A DNA stretch of 64,000 nt, from assembly GCA_963853835.1 (NCBI GenBank), contig OY970830.1:53870515-53934514 (forward strand), in the 5' to 3' direction. The position numbers and the translations under genes are program-made. How positions within the stretch are numbered: the stretch's first letter is position 1; each line of letters begins with the position of its first letter. This document shows, piece by piece, positions 11,182 through 21,171 of the stretch. The stretch is from Calendula officinalis. Lineage: Eukaryota > Streptophyta > Magnoliopsida > Asterales > Asteraceae. Below the pieces are notes generated by a model that made no database searches, was not told the origin of the DNA, and saw nothing but the letters and a program-made list of their open reading frames with translations.

Positions 11182-12519
11182 ATGGATAATGTTTCTGATT
11201 CCTCTTCTGAATATGATTCCGATTTGGAAGCTATTATGACGATAGCCAATTCTTATAATGTTAAGGAAATGGTCTCCATTGTGAATGCTCTTTCATCTGA
11301 TACAGAGGACGATGAAGAGATCGTTTCGATCCCCAGAGCGCCGATAAGGTATGTGCCACGAGATCGTGAAGGTGCCGGTGAACGTTTGTACACAGACTAC
11401 TTTGCTGAAAATCCCACGTTCCCGCCGAATTATTTTAGGCGACGTTTCCGTATGACCCGTTCGTTGTTCCTCCGTATATGTGACGGTATAACTTCTTACT
11501 CTCAGACTCCTTTACCTGAATATTTTTTGTATTTTCGTCAACGGGACGATGCTACCGGAAGATCGGGTTTTAATATTCTTCAAAAATGTACATCCGTCGT
11601 ACGACAATTGGCCTATGGTTGTGCTGCCGATTTGTTTGATGAATATCTACGCATGGGACAACAAACATCGTATGATTGTTTGGATAATTTTGTCAAATGT
11701 GTATTCCATCTATTTGGTCGTGAGTACCTAAGAAAACCCAACGCGCATGACGTCGAGCGCTTACATCAACGTCATGCTGAGGTTCATGGTTTTCTGGGTA
11801 TGCTCGGCAGTATCGATTGCATGCACTGGCCTTGGAGGAATTGCCCAGTGGAATGGAAAGGACAATACACACGAGGTGACGAAGGGGAGCCAACGATCAT
11901 GCTAAAAGCGGTTGCGTCTTATGATTTGTGGATTTGGCACGCTTACTTCGGCCCAACTGGTTCGAGCAACGACATCAATGTCCTTAATGCATCAGACTTA
12001 TTCAAAGACTTGCTGCAAGACAGAACTCCTACTATTCCTTTTGTCATTGCCGGGCAACAATTCACTAAAGGATACTATCTCGGTGACGGGATATATCCGG
12101 AATGGTCAACCATTGTGAAGACATTTAAGTATCCTCTATCTGAACTACAAACTCGGTTTAAGAGATATCAAGAAGCCGCAAGAAAAGATATTGAACGAGC
12201 ATTCGGTGTTTTGCAAGGGCATTGGCAAATCATTAAAAACCCGGCAAGACCATATAGCGTCAATAAAATACGTCGAATCATGTATTGTTGTATAATTTTA
12301 CACAACATGATAACTGAGGACAACGGTCGCAACATGTGTCCACTTGAGGATGCGTATATGGATAATCCGGCAAACATGCCGCAACGCTCGTGGAATGAGA
12401 GAGTTGCAACACACGCTCGAATGGCCAAAGAACTACGGGATCAAGCAACGCATCACAGACTTCGCAATGCACTAGTAGACCACATTTCGCAACTCCCACC
12501 TAATTTCCGCCAATGTTAA
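11182..12519 (+). CDS. PIF/Harbinger DDE transposase, intact
   Basis: One 445-residue open frame. An acidic N-terminus (1-60) precedes FRMTRSLFLRICDGI and a helix-turn-helix-like part (KCTSVVRQLAYG). The DDE nuclease fold of the plant Harbinger family (DDE_Tnp_4/Plant_tran type) follows. Catalytic candidates are D212 in LGSIDCMHWPW, D264 in GSSNDINVLN and E338 in RKDIERAFGVLQG, with the family motif ILHNMI near residue 373. Length is normal for the family. It would cut and paste the element together with a Myb/SANT-like partner; that partner lies downstream at 16019-17174 on the same strand but is broken. No stop or frameshift is seen, so the transposase itself could be functional. Confidence 0.95.
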   Translation: MDNVSDSSSEYDSDLEAIMTIANSYNVKEMVSIVNALSSDTEDDEEIVSIPRAPIRYVPRDREGAGERLYTDYFAENPTFPPNYFRRRFRMTRSLFLRICDGITSYSQTPLPEYFLYFRQRDDATGRSGFNILQKCTSVVRQLAYGCAADLFDEYLRMGQQTSYDCLDNFVKCVFHLFGREYLRKPNAHDVERLHQRHAEVHGFLGMLGSIDCMHWPWRNCPVEWKGQYTRGDEGEPTIMLKAVASYDLWIWHAYFGPTGSSNDINVLNASDLFKDLLQDRTPTIPFVIAGQQFTKGYYLGDGIYPEWSTIVKTFKYPLSELQTRFKRYQEAARKDIERAFGVLQGHWQIIKNPARPYSVNKIRRIMYCCIILHNMITEDNGRNMCPLEDAYMDNPANMPQRSWNERVATHARMAKELRDQATHHRLRNALVDHISQLPPNFRQC

Positions 12520-13152
12520 TTTAAGTTTTTAAATTATTGTAATTTTTTTTATCGTATTGTTTTTTTTAAGTTTTAAATTATTGTAATGTTTTTTTTTAAT
12601 AAAAGTATTATGTTTTTAGTTATATTTTGGTTTTAATTAAAAAGAAAGTAAATTAATTATATTTGGTGAAGTGACGGAGTGCTGTTGGGATGACTACGTC
12701 AGTTTAGTGTTAGTTAGTTTGTCTGCTGATGTGGCGCTGAGTTGGCAGCAACTGACGGCGTCAGTTGTTGTCACCATTGGGAGTGATCTAACACCCTTAG
12801 ATGGTTTGATTAAATTCCAATCACGTATTCCAATTAGACACAATAATGCACGCATTATAAATTGACAACTCAACATATTTTGATTTCTTTTAGAAATGGC
12901 AAATATATTAAAAAAGGCCCCTTAGAGCGCCCGGTGTAGTCACACACCCCCCCCACCCTCGCCATTTCGTCACGTCGGCTTCGCCGGCTCGCCACCACAC
13001 CGCACACCACGTTGACCCCCACCTCTCGCTGGCTAGCCCATGAGGCCAACGAACCAATCACGGCGTGCCACGTGGCACTAGCCGTTGCCAACGGCTATTT
13101 TGCCGAATTTCAGTTTTATTTTTTATTTTTTTAAAATAACCTAACTAATTAT
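12520..13152. other. Downstream region with Harbinger-terminus-like sequence
   Basis: AT-rich 3' region to about 12660, then sequence such as GTGCTGTTGGGATG and CACCATTGGGAGTG resembling worn PIF/Harbinger ends. At 12922 lies TTA followed by GAGCGCCCGGTGTAGTCACA, a candidate terminal repeat paired with the one at 18085. No gene is visible. Confidence 0.45.
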
Positions 13153-16013
13153 TGTAACGCCTTAAATTTTATTGTAATTAAACTAATAACTTTTTATTTA
13201 ATTAAATTATGTGATCTTTATTTAATTGTGATTACGTGTCATGTGTCTTTATGGTGTATCTAATTTGAGTAATTAGACGGGCGATGTCTATTTAATAACT
13301 AGAGTGTTATTAAATTATTGAGTATTTGTTATAAACTAAATTAAATGACGGTGACATTAAATCCCGAGCATTAGAGTGTTGTCTATTTTGTGAAGAATTA
13401 TAATGAGATTAATTAATTACACGTTATTTATTTCCGAGGCCGGCCGGTAGGCCAAGGCCTACCCTATACTACTTCGTTTCTATCTCGAGCCCGCTTCCCT
13501 TATTTTTGCTTTCCTTGTTCGGATTATACAAGCCTAAATTGAGTAGCCTGTAGAGTCAATTTAATAGTAATACTCGGTTATCAGTTGGTCGATTATGGGA
13601 CTCAAAGTCAAAAGTTGTGAGCTGGCCCAAGGAGAAATAAATCGAATTGAGGCCTCCTAGTTTTCTTGTGCATGAAGTTTATTTTATTAAGGATATGATC
13701 CTCCTTTTATTTCTTTCCAACCGAATATACCCCAACCCTAAGAGCAGCCGCTACTCCATCCTTCTTCCAGAGTACGATCGAAGAAAAGAGCTTGGCAGGA
13801 GTCTTGTTCGGTGTTCTTCAGGCAAGGATGAAACAGTGTTCGAGCCTCCATTATTTTGCTAGTTCACTGTTCGGTAAAGCCTTCTTTCTCCTTTTGTATT
13901 CCTACTTGTTTCCTCCATCCGATTACTAGCTGTGATCCCCCACCACCATTCCGTCATTCATCCCCAGAGAAGGAAGAACCGAGCAGCCTAGGGTTCGAGT
14001 ATTGCATTGGTATAGGTTCTTTCTCTCCTTTTTTTTGTTCTGTTTCTTCTCCTCTATCTGAATTTTAATTGGTTTGTGTCTTATATGCGAACCGAATACC
14101 GGATTACAGGAACCAGTAGGTGGTGCTCGAGTGTTGCTGGTTCTTAGTTTAGCCATTCGAGAAACGATCGAGATATAGAGAAGCTCCAAGTTCGATCAGA
14201 TTGTAACGGGTTCCAGATTCCCATTTCCATTCGGTAGTCTAAATCTTTGTACCCTCTCTTCGATTATTGTTGATGATATCTAACCATCGGCTGTTGCAGA
14301 TTTAATACCGATCCAATGAGGGCTCGGTTCCGGGCGTTGTGTGCCTACGTGATTGTTTGAATCAGTTCCATCTTACGGTCTTGTTCGAATTCTGGAGTCC
14401 TAGAATTTAATATGTCAAGTCATTTTTGTTGTCTAATTGTGCAGTTTGGTTCCTGAGAGTTTAATCGCTGGTTTGGGTATTGTCGGGTTTTGGTTTGGGT
14501 AAAACCGTTGTTGCTTTAACTAAACGTTTTAATAACCGAAAAACCGGAAACCGAACCGTAGGGTTCTTGGTTTCCTAAGCCGAATATTTTATTGAAACAA
14601 ACGAACTTGATTTTTGTAAAGATAAGCTCTGGTGCTAAAAAGTGATATTGGGGCTGTCGGGGGTCTCGCGGGATAATGCCGGGTTTTCGAAACGGGTTTT
14701 ATATATCAAACTAAAATTTTGACATAATCTGTTCACCATATTGGAGCCTCTTTTTATCACACTTAAAATACGTTTCTGGATTTTTGACCTGTGCAGGTCT
14801 CTAGTTTTCTGAGTCCTCTTTCCTTTGCCGCTGACGGCTCATTAATCTGATTTTTCGTTTAAAAGATATCGCTGTTTTTGTAAACCGTCGCAGAATAGTT
14901 TTCGGTTCAGCTATTCTGTCTTGTGAATCTGTTTTGAGCCCTTTCTGGTTGAATTCGAGTTACGTGGTCTTCTGATGAATTGTAGCCCTCTGAGTTTTAT
15001 AGCTACTTCAAAAATTTGAGTAAAATCTAGTGAGCGGTTTGAGAGTTATGGCCATTCCCGTGAGAGTACTGAGTGCTGTTAAGTTTCTGCTGAAACTACC
15101 TTTGAGTCTAATCCTAACCCGAGCTTCCTTGTGCTATGTAGGACCTTCTAAGACCTGATTAGAGACGCTATTTGGTGCTAAGGACATTTAGGAGCATACG
15201 CTTATTCGAGGTGGGTGATCTCACTATAAACTTGCACTTACATTTGATTCATGATTACGTGCTATATGTTATGAACTGTGATTGATTGAGCTGAGCTTGT
15301 TGTTGTGAATGATCTGTATACTTGAGTTTTGATTATTAGTTGTTATGCACTTGGGTGGTGCTATGTGGTTATATATCTATGAGATGATATACTTGAGCTT
15401 GAGCTGTTAGTTTTATATGAGTACATGTTGTAATGGGTCAACACGTTAATAAAACTAACTAACTATATTTGAGATTCATGAGGTAGCCAACTCTTCCCGA
15501 GCCAAGTACAATTCACGACTGTCAGCGTGGTACTGCGGGACACTGGTGGGTGTTGTAAGGGGGTGCTGCGGCGAGGCGCTGGTGGGCGTTGGGATCGTCC
15601 GGCATTGGCGAACCAAGTGAAATTTAATAAAAGGCCTAATAATCGAGAATTAAGTAGAGTCTTTAGGGATCACTTATGTGGTGTGGATCGTTTGTATGTG
15701 TATGTTTATTGTGTTTTCACTCAGCGGTGGCTGACCCCAAACACTCCCTCCCATTTTGCAGGTACTAGAGCAAGTGCATTGGATGATCTGTTACTCGATG
15801 AGCTTTTACGGATTTGGATTCCAAACGTTCATTTTGAGTCAAATGTTTTTAAAACAATTATTTTATTTATTCCGCATTTAAAAACCACGAGACGGTTCTT
15901 TATTTTTATTTATAAGTTGGGACCTTTGAGTTACTTGTACTTTTAGGGGAAAATGGTTTATTATATTTATTAATTTTTTTTTTTAAATTTCCCCTGATTT
16001 TTGGGATGTTACA
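13153..16013 (+). mobile_element. TGTAACG-type LTR element (2.86 kb) with TSD ATTAT
   Basis: Starts TGTAACGCC and ends GGGATGTTACA, so it has TG..CA ends that are also inverted (TGTAAC/GTTACA). It is flanked by identical ATTAT at 13148-13152 and 16014-16018. No gag or pol motif is visible; the interior has C/T-rich and GGTTCGG-type stretches. A solo LTR or non-autonomous LTR element is the best reading. The 139-codon frame near 15527 has no recognisable domain. It splits the Harbinger transposase from its partner and lands at the partner's TATA box. Confidence 0.82.
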
Positions 16014-16018
16014 ATTAT

Positions 16019-17174
16019 AAATACCCCTTTCATATACAACATTTTTCCTACACTTTATCTTCAAACTCTCTCATATTTTCTACTCTTTCACTTCCAAAAA
16101 ACCACAAAAAATGTCAACAACCAAACGATTGGGTTTTCGGTATGTTGGGAATGGGGGGTATCGGCTCGGGTTCGTCCAACCCGTCTACACCATCGTCTCA
16201 ACAATCCGTTTCTTCCACCCAAAATTGGGAAATGCCGGTCTATGGTACCCAATATCCCATCCTAACCCCCGAACAAATGGCTCAACAACAAAAATATTGG
16301 GCGTTGAACCAATAATTTCAACAACTTCAACAATCACACGCATGGTCACAACCACAACCCTCACAACAAGATGCGGCGGCACGCCGAAAGGGCAAAAAAG
16401 TTGCATCCAACCAAAATCGGACGGTGATCCGGTGGGACGACGCACAAGAAAGGTTAATAGCCGAGTGTTGGGTTAGTGTTTCCGAGGATTCCGAGACAGG
16501 AAACGACCAAGGAGATGATTGTTTTTGGAACAAAATCGTTTATGAGTTCAACAAGGGTGCTGACGTGTCGCGTACCAAAGACGCGATGACGGGGAAATGG
16601 GCGACTTTAAACACAAATTGTCAACGTTTCAACGCCGTGTATAAACGTTTACAACGTACTAGTAGGAGCGGAAGAAATGAGGTTGATTTTTTGACGCGTG
16701 TTCGACAAGCGTTCCGTGACGAGTCGGCGTAAAAAAAAACCGTTTAATAATGAAGGTGCTTGGGACATTTTGCGAAAATGTCCGAAATGGGACGCCCCCG
16801 ACCCCATTTCGCTCTCGGATCATGAGGAACTTTTCGGGAAAAATACGAGACCACGTCCGGCGGGAAAGTCTTGTAAGGCAAAAAAAAGTAGGTCGGAAAC
16901 TTCATCCGGCACCGGGGGAAGTGCGGCGCCGGAACTTGGCGAGACGATGAGGGCCGAGTTTAAGCGGAAAAGTGAAGCCGCTCAATCCGCATACGAAAGG
17001 TCAAAGGCGTGGGATGCCGTATTCATTAGGTTGGAAGAATTGAGATTCCTCGGCACTAGCACCGACGGGATGGGGCGCACGGATAAGGCGAGAATCATCA
17101 AGCAAAAAAAGGCAATCCGCGAAAAATACCTCGTAGAGGAAGAGGAACTTGACCTTGAAGATGACGATCAATAG
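16019..17174 (+). pseudogene. Myb/SANT-like partner ORF of a PIF/Harbinger element, broken
   Basis: A reading frame beginning near 16102 (QQPNDWVFGMLGMGG) runs through a Gln/Ser/Pro-rich part, a stop at 16313-16315 (CAA to TAA by a C-to-T change), and the trihelix/Myb-like domain VIRWDDAQERLIAECWVSVS to KWATLNTNCQRFNAVYK. At the A9 run near 16732 the frame shifts, and the C-terminal part continues as NNEGAWDILRKCPKWD and a charged helical tail ending ELDLEDDDQ. The family acts as the DNA-binding partner of Harbinger transposase. The nominal ATG at 16111 is out of frame with the conserved part. Two or three lesions make it a recent pseudogene. Confidence 0.85.
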
Positions 17175-18156
17175 TTCTTTTTTAATTTATTTTCAGTATT
17201 TTTTTTATTTTTTTCGGTAATTTTTTTATATTTTTCGGTATTTTTTATTTTTATTTTTTTGGTATTTTATTTGTAGTTTGTAATGTTTATTTTAATGAAA
17301 TATTAAGATTTTAAGAAAAAAGAAAAAGAAAAAAAAGGGTGGGACCCAAATGGCTTAAGTAATGGTAGATGGGGTATTTGGGGGTTTTGAATGTGAAATG
17401 TGAAATAGTGATGTGGCGCATAGGTGACGCAATGTGCCAATCTTACTTAGGCCTCTCCCAACACTTACCCATCACTAAACCCATCAGTAGCGCCACGTCA
17501 TCAAATCCTTACTGACACGCTACTGACACGGTCGTGCCAACCCTACCCATCACTAACCTATCACTAAACCCATCCTTTCCACATCATCGTTTTTAATAAA
17601 ATTAAATAATTATAAAATAAATACATTACATTAATTAAAAAATATATATATCAAATTAATTTTTTTTATATTTATTAGAATTTTAAAAATTAAAAAAACC
17701 TAATTTTTTGAAGAAAAAAAAAGGTAATATTTTTATTATTAAAACAGATTTATATATATATAAAAGATTAAATTAAAAAAAAAACAAAAAAAGAAGATTT
17801 TTTACTAAAAAACACAAATGGTACAAGTTTTTATGCAGAAAGTACAGGTCCACTAGCAGCCTCCCCTTTCCTCTTCCTCCTTTTCTCTCTCCCTGGCCTC
17901 TTCCTCCTTTTCTCTCTCCCCGGCGACGTAGCCCGCTTCCCGTCCTCCTGGAGACGCAGCTCCGGCGACGCAACCCACGACGCGGCCGTGCCAACGGCGT
18001 CGTGGGACGACGACAAGAAAACACCCACGACGTGGGCTACCGATGTGCCGTTGGCACGTGTCTTATGTGACAACAGCTATTGCTCTTAGTAAGTAACTAA
18101 GAAGGCAACATATTTTGATCTTGATATGCTTTTTTTAGACTCTTTAATAAATTACA
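17175..18156. other. AT-rich 3' region and Tourist-like fragments
   Basis: To about 17340 this is T-rich downstream sequence. GGCCTCTCCCAACACTTACC at 17452 and the repeated CCCATCACTAA that follows resemble a Tourist/PIF MITE end. At 18082-18088 GCTC followed by TTA may pair with TTA-GAGC at 12922-12928; 15 of 20 terminal bases agree. If so, 12925-18085 is a Harbinger derivative carrying the Myb ORF. Confidence 0.45.
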
Positions 18157-18188
18157 CTAGCAGGTACCCGCACAATGCGGCGGCGGGT
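18157..18188 (-). other. Helitron 3' hairpin and CTAG terminus
   Basis: Minus strand: GGTACCCGC, a CGCATTG-type loop, then GCGGGTACC, TG and CTAG. A near-perfect stem lies next to a CTRR end, the hallmark of Helitron 3' termini. Confidence 0.85.
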
Positions 18189-19155
18189 ACCTAGTAATTA
18201 TAGTTTCCAGCGAACAAGTGTTCAATAGTAGCAATATGCTGTCTTTCATACTTTGGTTTGAAAGTCGACATATTTTCTTCGATGGCATTAATCGTTTTCA
18301 ACATCCAAAGGAACAACGCAAATAGTCTTTGGCGATTTTTTGATCATATTAGCATCTTACCATTTTAAGTGACCCGAACTTTTTTATTTTGACATGTAAC
18401 TGATTTTTAGCTTTTATTTAGGGAAATTTAATAGATACACACTCGTTAAAGACACTAAGTTGTTGCTACTATACTTCACCAAAGTGGCATAACATTCATC
18501 CAAGATACAATTCCAAAAAATACAGTGTTCAAATTCAAACAATCCAAAATACATAAACATGGCCACATCCTATATATTACAAACCTCATTCTTATGCCAT
18601 CCATGAAGCTTATGTACGGTTTTTTATATTGAAAGATTTTGCAAATAAGAGAATATTCAGTGGTGAAGAGAAGTGAATTAAATAGGACAGTGAACAATGA
18701 AACATTTTGGTACCCAAACAACTAAGTAAAAAATTACCTTTTCATTTATATTTGAAAGGTTTTAAAAATGAGCACAACCTCAATAAGATCTCATATGGTA
18801 TAATAAACAAAGATGGTTATCATCAACAATTACAAATCAGTTCCATGTTTGTTTATGGAAAAACTTTGTTACATGCTGAAAAGCCACTTGGCGAGCTTCC
18901 TTCAACCTGAACACATTTGACATTCTGATCTAATCCCCATTCCTCGTGAAAACTTTTGTACTTCAGAAAGTTCAGATCCTTTCTGCATTCATAAAAAAAA
19001 AATTTGTTTTCAAAATCCAGATGTATGTTAAATCCATTACCAAAGAAAGGAAACTGTTGGAGTGCTTTAACAAATCTCAGGAACTACAGTTGTTTAATAA
19101 AGGAAAGTATAGGTAAGTAGCAAACATACCCATGTAGCTCAGTTGGTTGCGCCAT

Positions 19156-19248
19156 CTGCCCATTGAGACCAACTTTATGAGACAATGAAAATGGCAAATC
19201 ACCAATTCCACAACAAAAATCCAACACATTACAACCTACTTTTTCCAT
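19156..19248 (-). pseudogene. Captured exon of a UbiE/MenG-type methyltransferase
   Basis: Minus strand encodes VGCNVLDFCCGIGDLPFSLS then HKVGLNGQ. This is motif I of the UbiE/MenG class of SAM-dependent methyltransferases (family form VLDLCCGSGDL..LLSEKVG.NG). In plants the closest named relative is the demethylphylloquinone methyltransferase of plastids. Only one exon-sized piece is present, without the downstream catalytic motifs, and flanking sequence is non-coding. It is therefore a Helitron-captured fragment. Confidence 0.7.
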
Positions 19249-19654
19249 AAGATAAAAAATATAAACATGAGATTCAATAATACATGAACAACATAAATCA
19301 CTACTCCACTTCAGTATTACATTTAATTTCCATTTCAAATTTATGAATAGTCAATGATAAGCTTCGTAAATTTAGGGCATAAAACCCATTGAATCGATTA
19401 AATCAACAATCAAGAGAAAATCAAACTAAATTAGCAACTTGAAGATAATGAAGAGATCTTCATGAACTCAGCGGAAATCGCATTATAAATGCATAGAGAT
19501 GTTGTTACTACATATTTTGGGTCAATGGAGCATGTTCTACATGCTTTCTCGCATTGCATCCCGTAAACATGCATTTGTAATAACTCCTGCATATGAAGTA
19601 TTTGTTGATAGAAAACTAAAATTGAAACATTAGAAACATGATCATTAACCAACC

Positions 19655-19736
19655 TCACCAATTCTTGATGGTCTTTGAGTAATGCACGGTGCACTTGAGC
19701 TATGGATGCAGCAGCCATAGGTTGTTCATCAATACA
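19655..19736 (-). pseudogene. Captured exon of an ABC1/ADCK-type kinase
   Basis: Minus strand encodes DEQPMAAASIAQVHRALLKD followed by HQELV. This is the hallmark Ala-rich loop of the ABC1/ADCK/UbiB atypical kinase family (family form PIAAASIAQVHRA.LKDG..VAVKV), whose plant members mostly act in plastids and mitochondria on prenylquinone metabolism. The expected AVKVQ lysine motif that follows is altered (RLVNDH). A short piece in a Helitron, not a working gene. Confidence 0.72.
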
Positions 19737-20566
19737 CAAAAAACTGATACACAAAACTACACATAAGAAATCAAAATACTCATCATAAATTTTACATTAT
19801 ATTTCTGGTGTGGCGAAGGGTTAACCAAAATGAAAAAAAAACTCACCTGACAAAAGCCTTATTGAGTAATGGGAACGCAAGCCATCAACATTTCAATTTG
19901 ACTAAACTGAAAATACAGCTTCTTCATTGAATCCTTGATTCACCATGTTGTACCTAAGCATCATTGTAGATAAAACCCTAATTTCACAAATTAAAATTGA
20001 ATTGGAGATATAGTTAGAAACCAAAAACACGAATTAATTAAAAGAAATAAATAGACTATAGACGAATTAGTACCATTAGAAATCAGAAGCGTTAGTGTTC
20101 AATATTCAAAACTTACCAGGCCTTTAGATACGGGGATGAAGGTGAAACTTCTAAGTTGCCATCGAGTATTATTGTGGTCCGGAATTAAGATGCTATCAAG
20201 TATTATTGTGATAATACCTTAAAAACAGAAAAGAGAATTCGAAGAGATTGTCTTGAAACTCGAAACTGAAAGCTGCTTTTGGTTAACAAGTAATCGAGGC
20301 GTCGTGAGGAAAGTGAATCGTTGGGTTCTAGCCAGGTGCATCAAAGGTTATACATTTGTATAAAGATAGACAATCAAGTCCTTTGGCTAGTTCAGTTGGC
20401 TACTTGGCTGGAATGTTGCATTGTTGTCCTGGACGTTTCGAGTTGGAACCCCTCCGCTTACATTGTTTTTTGAACGCAATTAAAGTTATAAATGGAAAGT
20501 GTGTTGGATGAATTTTCAGACCTTTCTAAATCTAGAAAGGGTAAAGGCTTTATAATATAGTAGAGA

Positions 20567-21171
20567 TTTATTTGAACACAGGAGTAGACAAGAAGCGAAC
20601 AATCCATCCATAAAATATCGTTGACAAATGACCAACGTTCAAATTCGAATTCAAAATACCCACGTGCTAAACAGAAAGCCCAATATTCAAAATCTTAAAA
20701 AAGAAGACTTGTGAAACTCAATGCCATTTCAATTTACACTTTTACCCCCTCAAGTGTAAACAATATTAGAAATTGAGTACTCGCTCCAAACCCAATGCTA
20801 TAAAACAGACAAGAGCCCTGTAGGGCCCATTTACTTGTCCGCTCCTAACGAATACCTGGTTCTAATCCAACGGCCAGGATCGATTCTCATTTCAAATCAC
20901 CTTCTTTCCCCGCCTTCAAAAGTACCATTAAATAACACACATTTCTCTCTCTCTGCTTTTTGAATTCGTTAAACCCTTTTCTGTTCTGACAAAGTTAAAC
21001 GGGTAGTTTAGTTCAAAATCGAATGAATTCAATTGGGTCTTCTGTGAATTCTTTCAATTTCTTGTGAAAATCAAAACCCCAAATCGCCTCTGTATTTTAG
21101 GATTTTGTTTCTAGGGTTTCTTTTTCCTTCGTTTTTTTGGGTTTTTGTTGTAACGGGAGAGAATTTGAGTA
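20567..21171 (+). promoter_or_regulatory. Promoter and 5' leader region of the cyclin gene
   Basis: Between the Helitron end and the ATG. It has TATAAAA at 20799-20805, a TCP/site II-like GGGCCCAT at 20823-20830, an MSA-type element at 20866-20876, and a CT-rich leader (TTTCTCTCTCTCTGC) near 20943. The exact transcription start cannot be fixed from sequence; the ORF-proximal CT stretch is probably leader. Confidence 0.6.
20866..20876 (+). promoter_or_regulatory. MSA element (G2/M-specific activator), TCCAACGGCCA
   Basis: TCCAACGGCCA fits the mitosis-specific activator consensus YCYAACGGYYA at all positions. In plants three-repeat Myb proteins bind this element to time B-type and A2-type cyclin genes to G2/M. 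It lies about 300 bp before the cyclin ATG. Confidence 0.75.

Larger units (their letters stand above)
18157..20566 (-). mobile_element. Non-autonomous Helitron with captured gene fragments
   Basis: On the minus strand the element starts TCTCTACTATATTATAAAGC, a typical plant Helitron 5' end, preceded by A at 20567. It ends in a GC-rich hairpin and CTAG at 18157, followed by T at 18156, as expected for insertion between A and T without target duplication. It is 2.41 kb and has no Rep/helicase. It carries fragments of at least two unrelated host genes on its own strand. Confidence 0.85.

Noticed and set aside
15527..15946. 139-codon open frame in the LTR element
   Set aside because: No recognisable domain, and it lies inside the TG..CA element with mixed composition; likely chance.
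16111..16476. Alternative 121-codon frame over the Myb-like ORF starting at the first ATG
   Set aside because: It is out of frame with the conserved trihelix/Myb-like domain, which continues in another frame through one stop.
18476..18990. Other possible captured exons in the Helitron (for example a minus frame with LNFLKYKSFHEEWGLDQNV)
   Set aside because: Looks coding-like, but I cannot place it in a family, so it is not annotated as a gene fragment.
19135..19170. tRNA-like GTAGCTCAGTTGGTTGCGCC on the plus strand
   Set aside because: It fits a pol III A box, but no B box, acceptor stem or anticodon arm follows at proper distance. It lies at the edge of a captured methyltransferase exon on the other strand.
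20380..20460. Possible SINE or tRNA relic (GGCTAGTTCAGTTGG and GTTTCGAGTTGGAACC)
   Set aside because: A- and B-like boxes are roughly spaced, but there is no tail or duplication and it lies within the Helitron 5' region.
20904..20914. E2F site in the cyclin promoter (TTTCCCCGCC)
   Set aside because: It has one base too many against the TTTSSCGS consensus; too weak to annotate.
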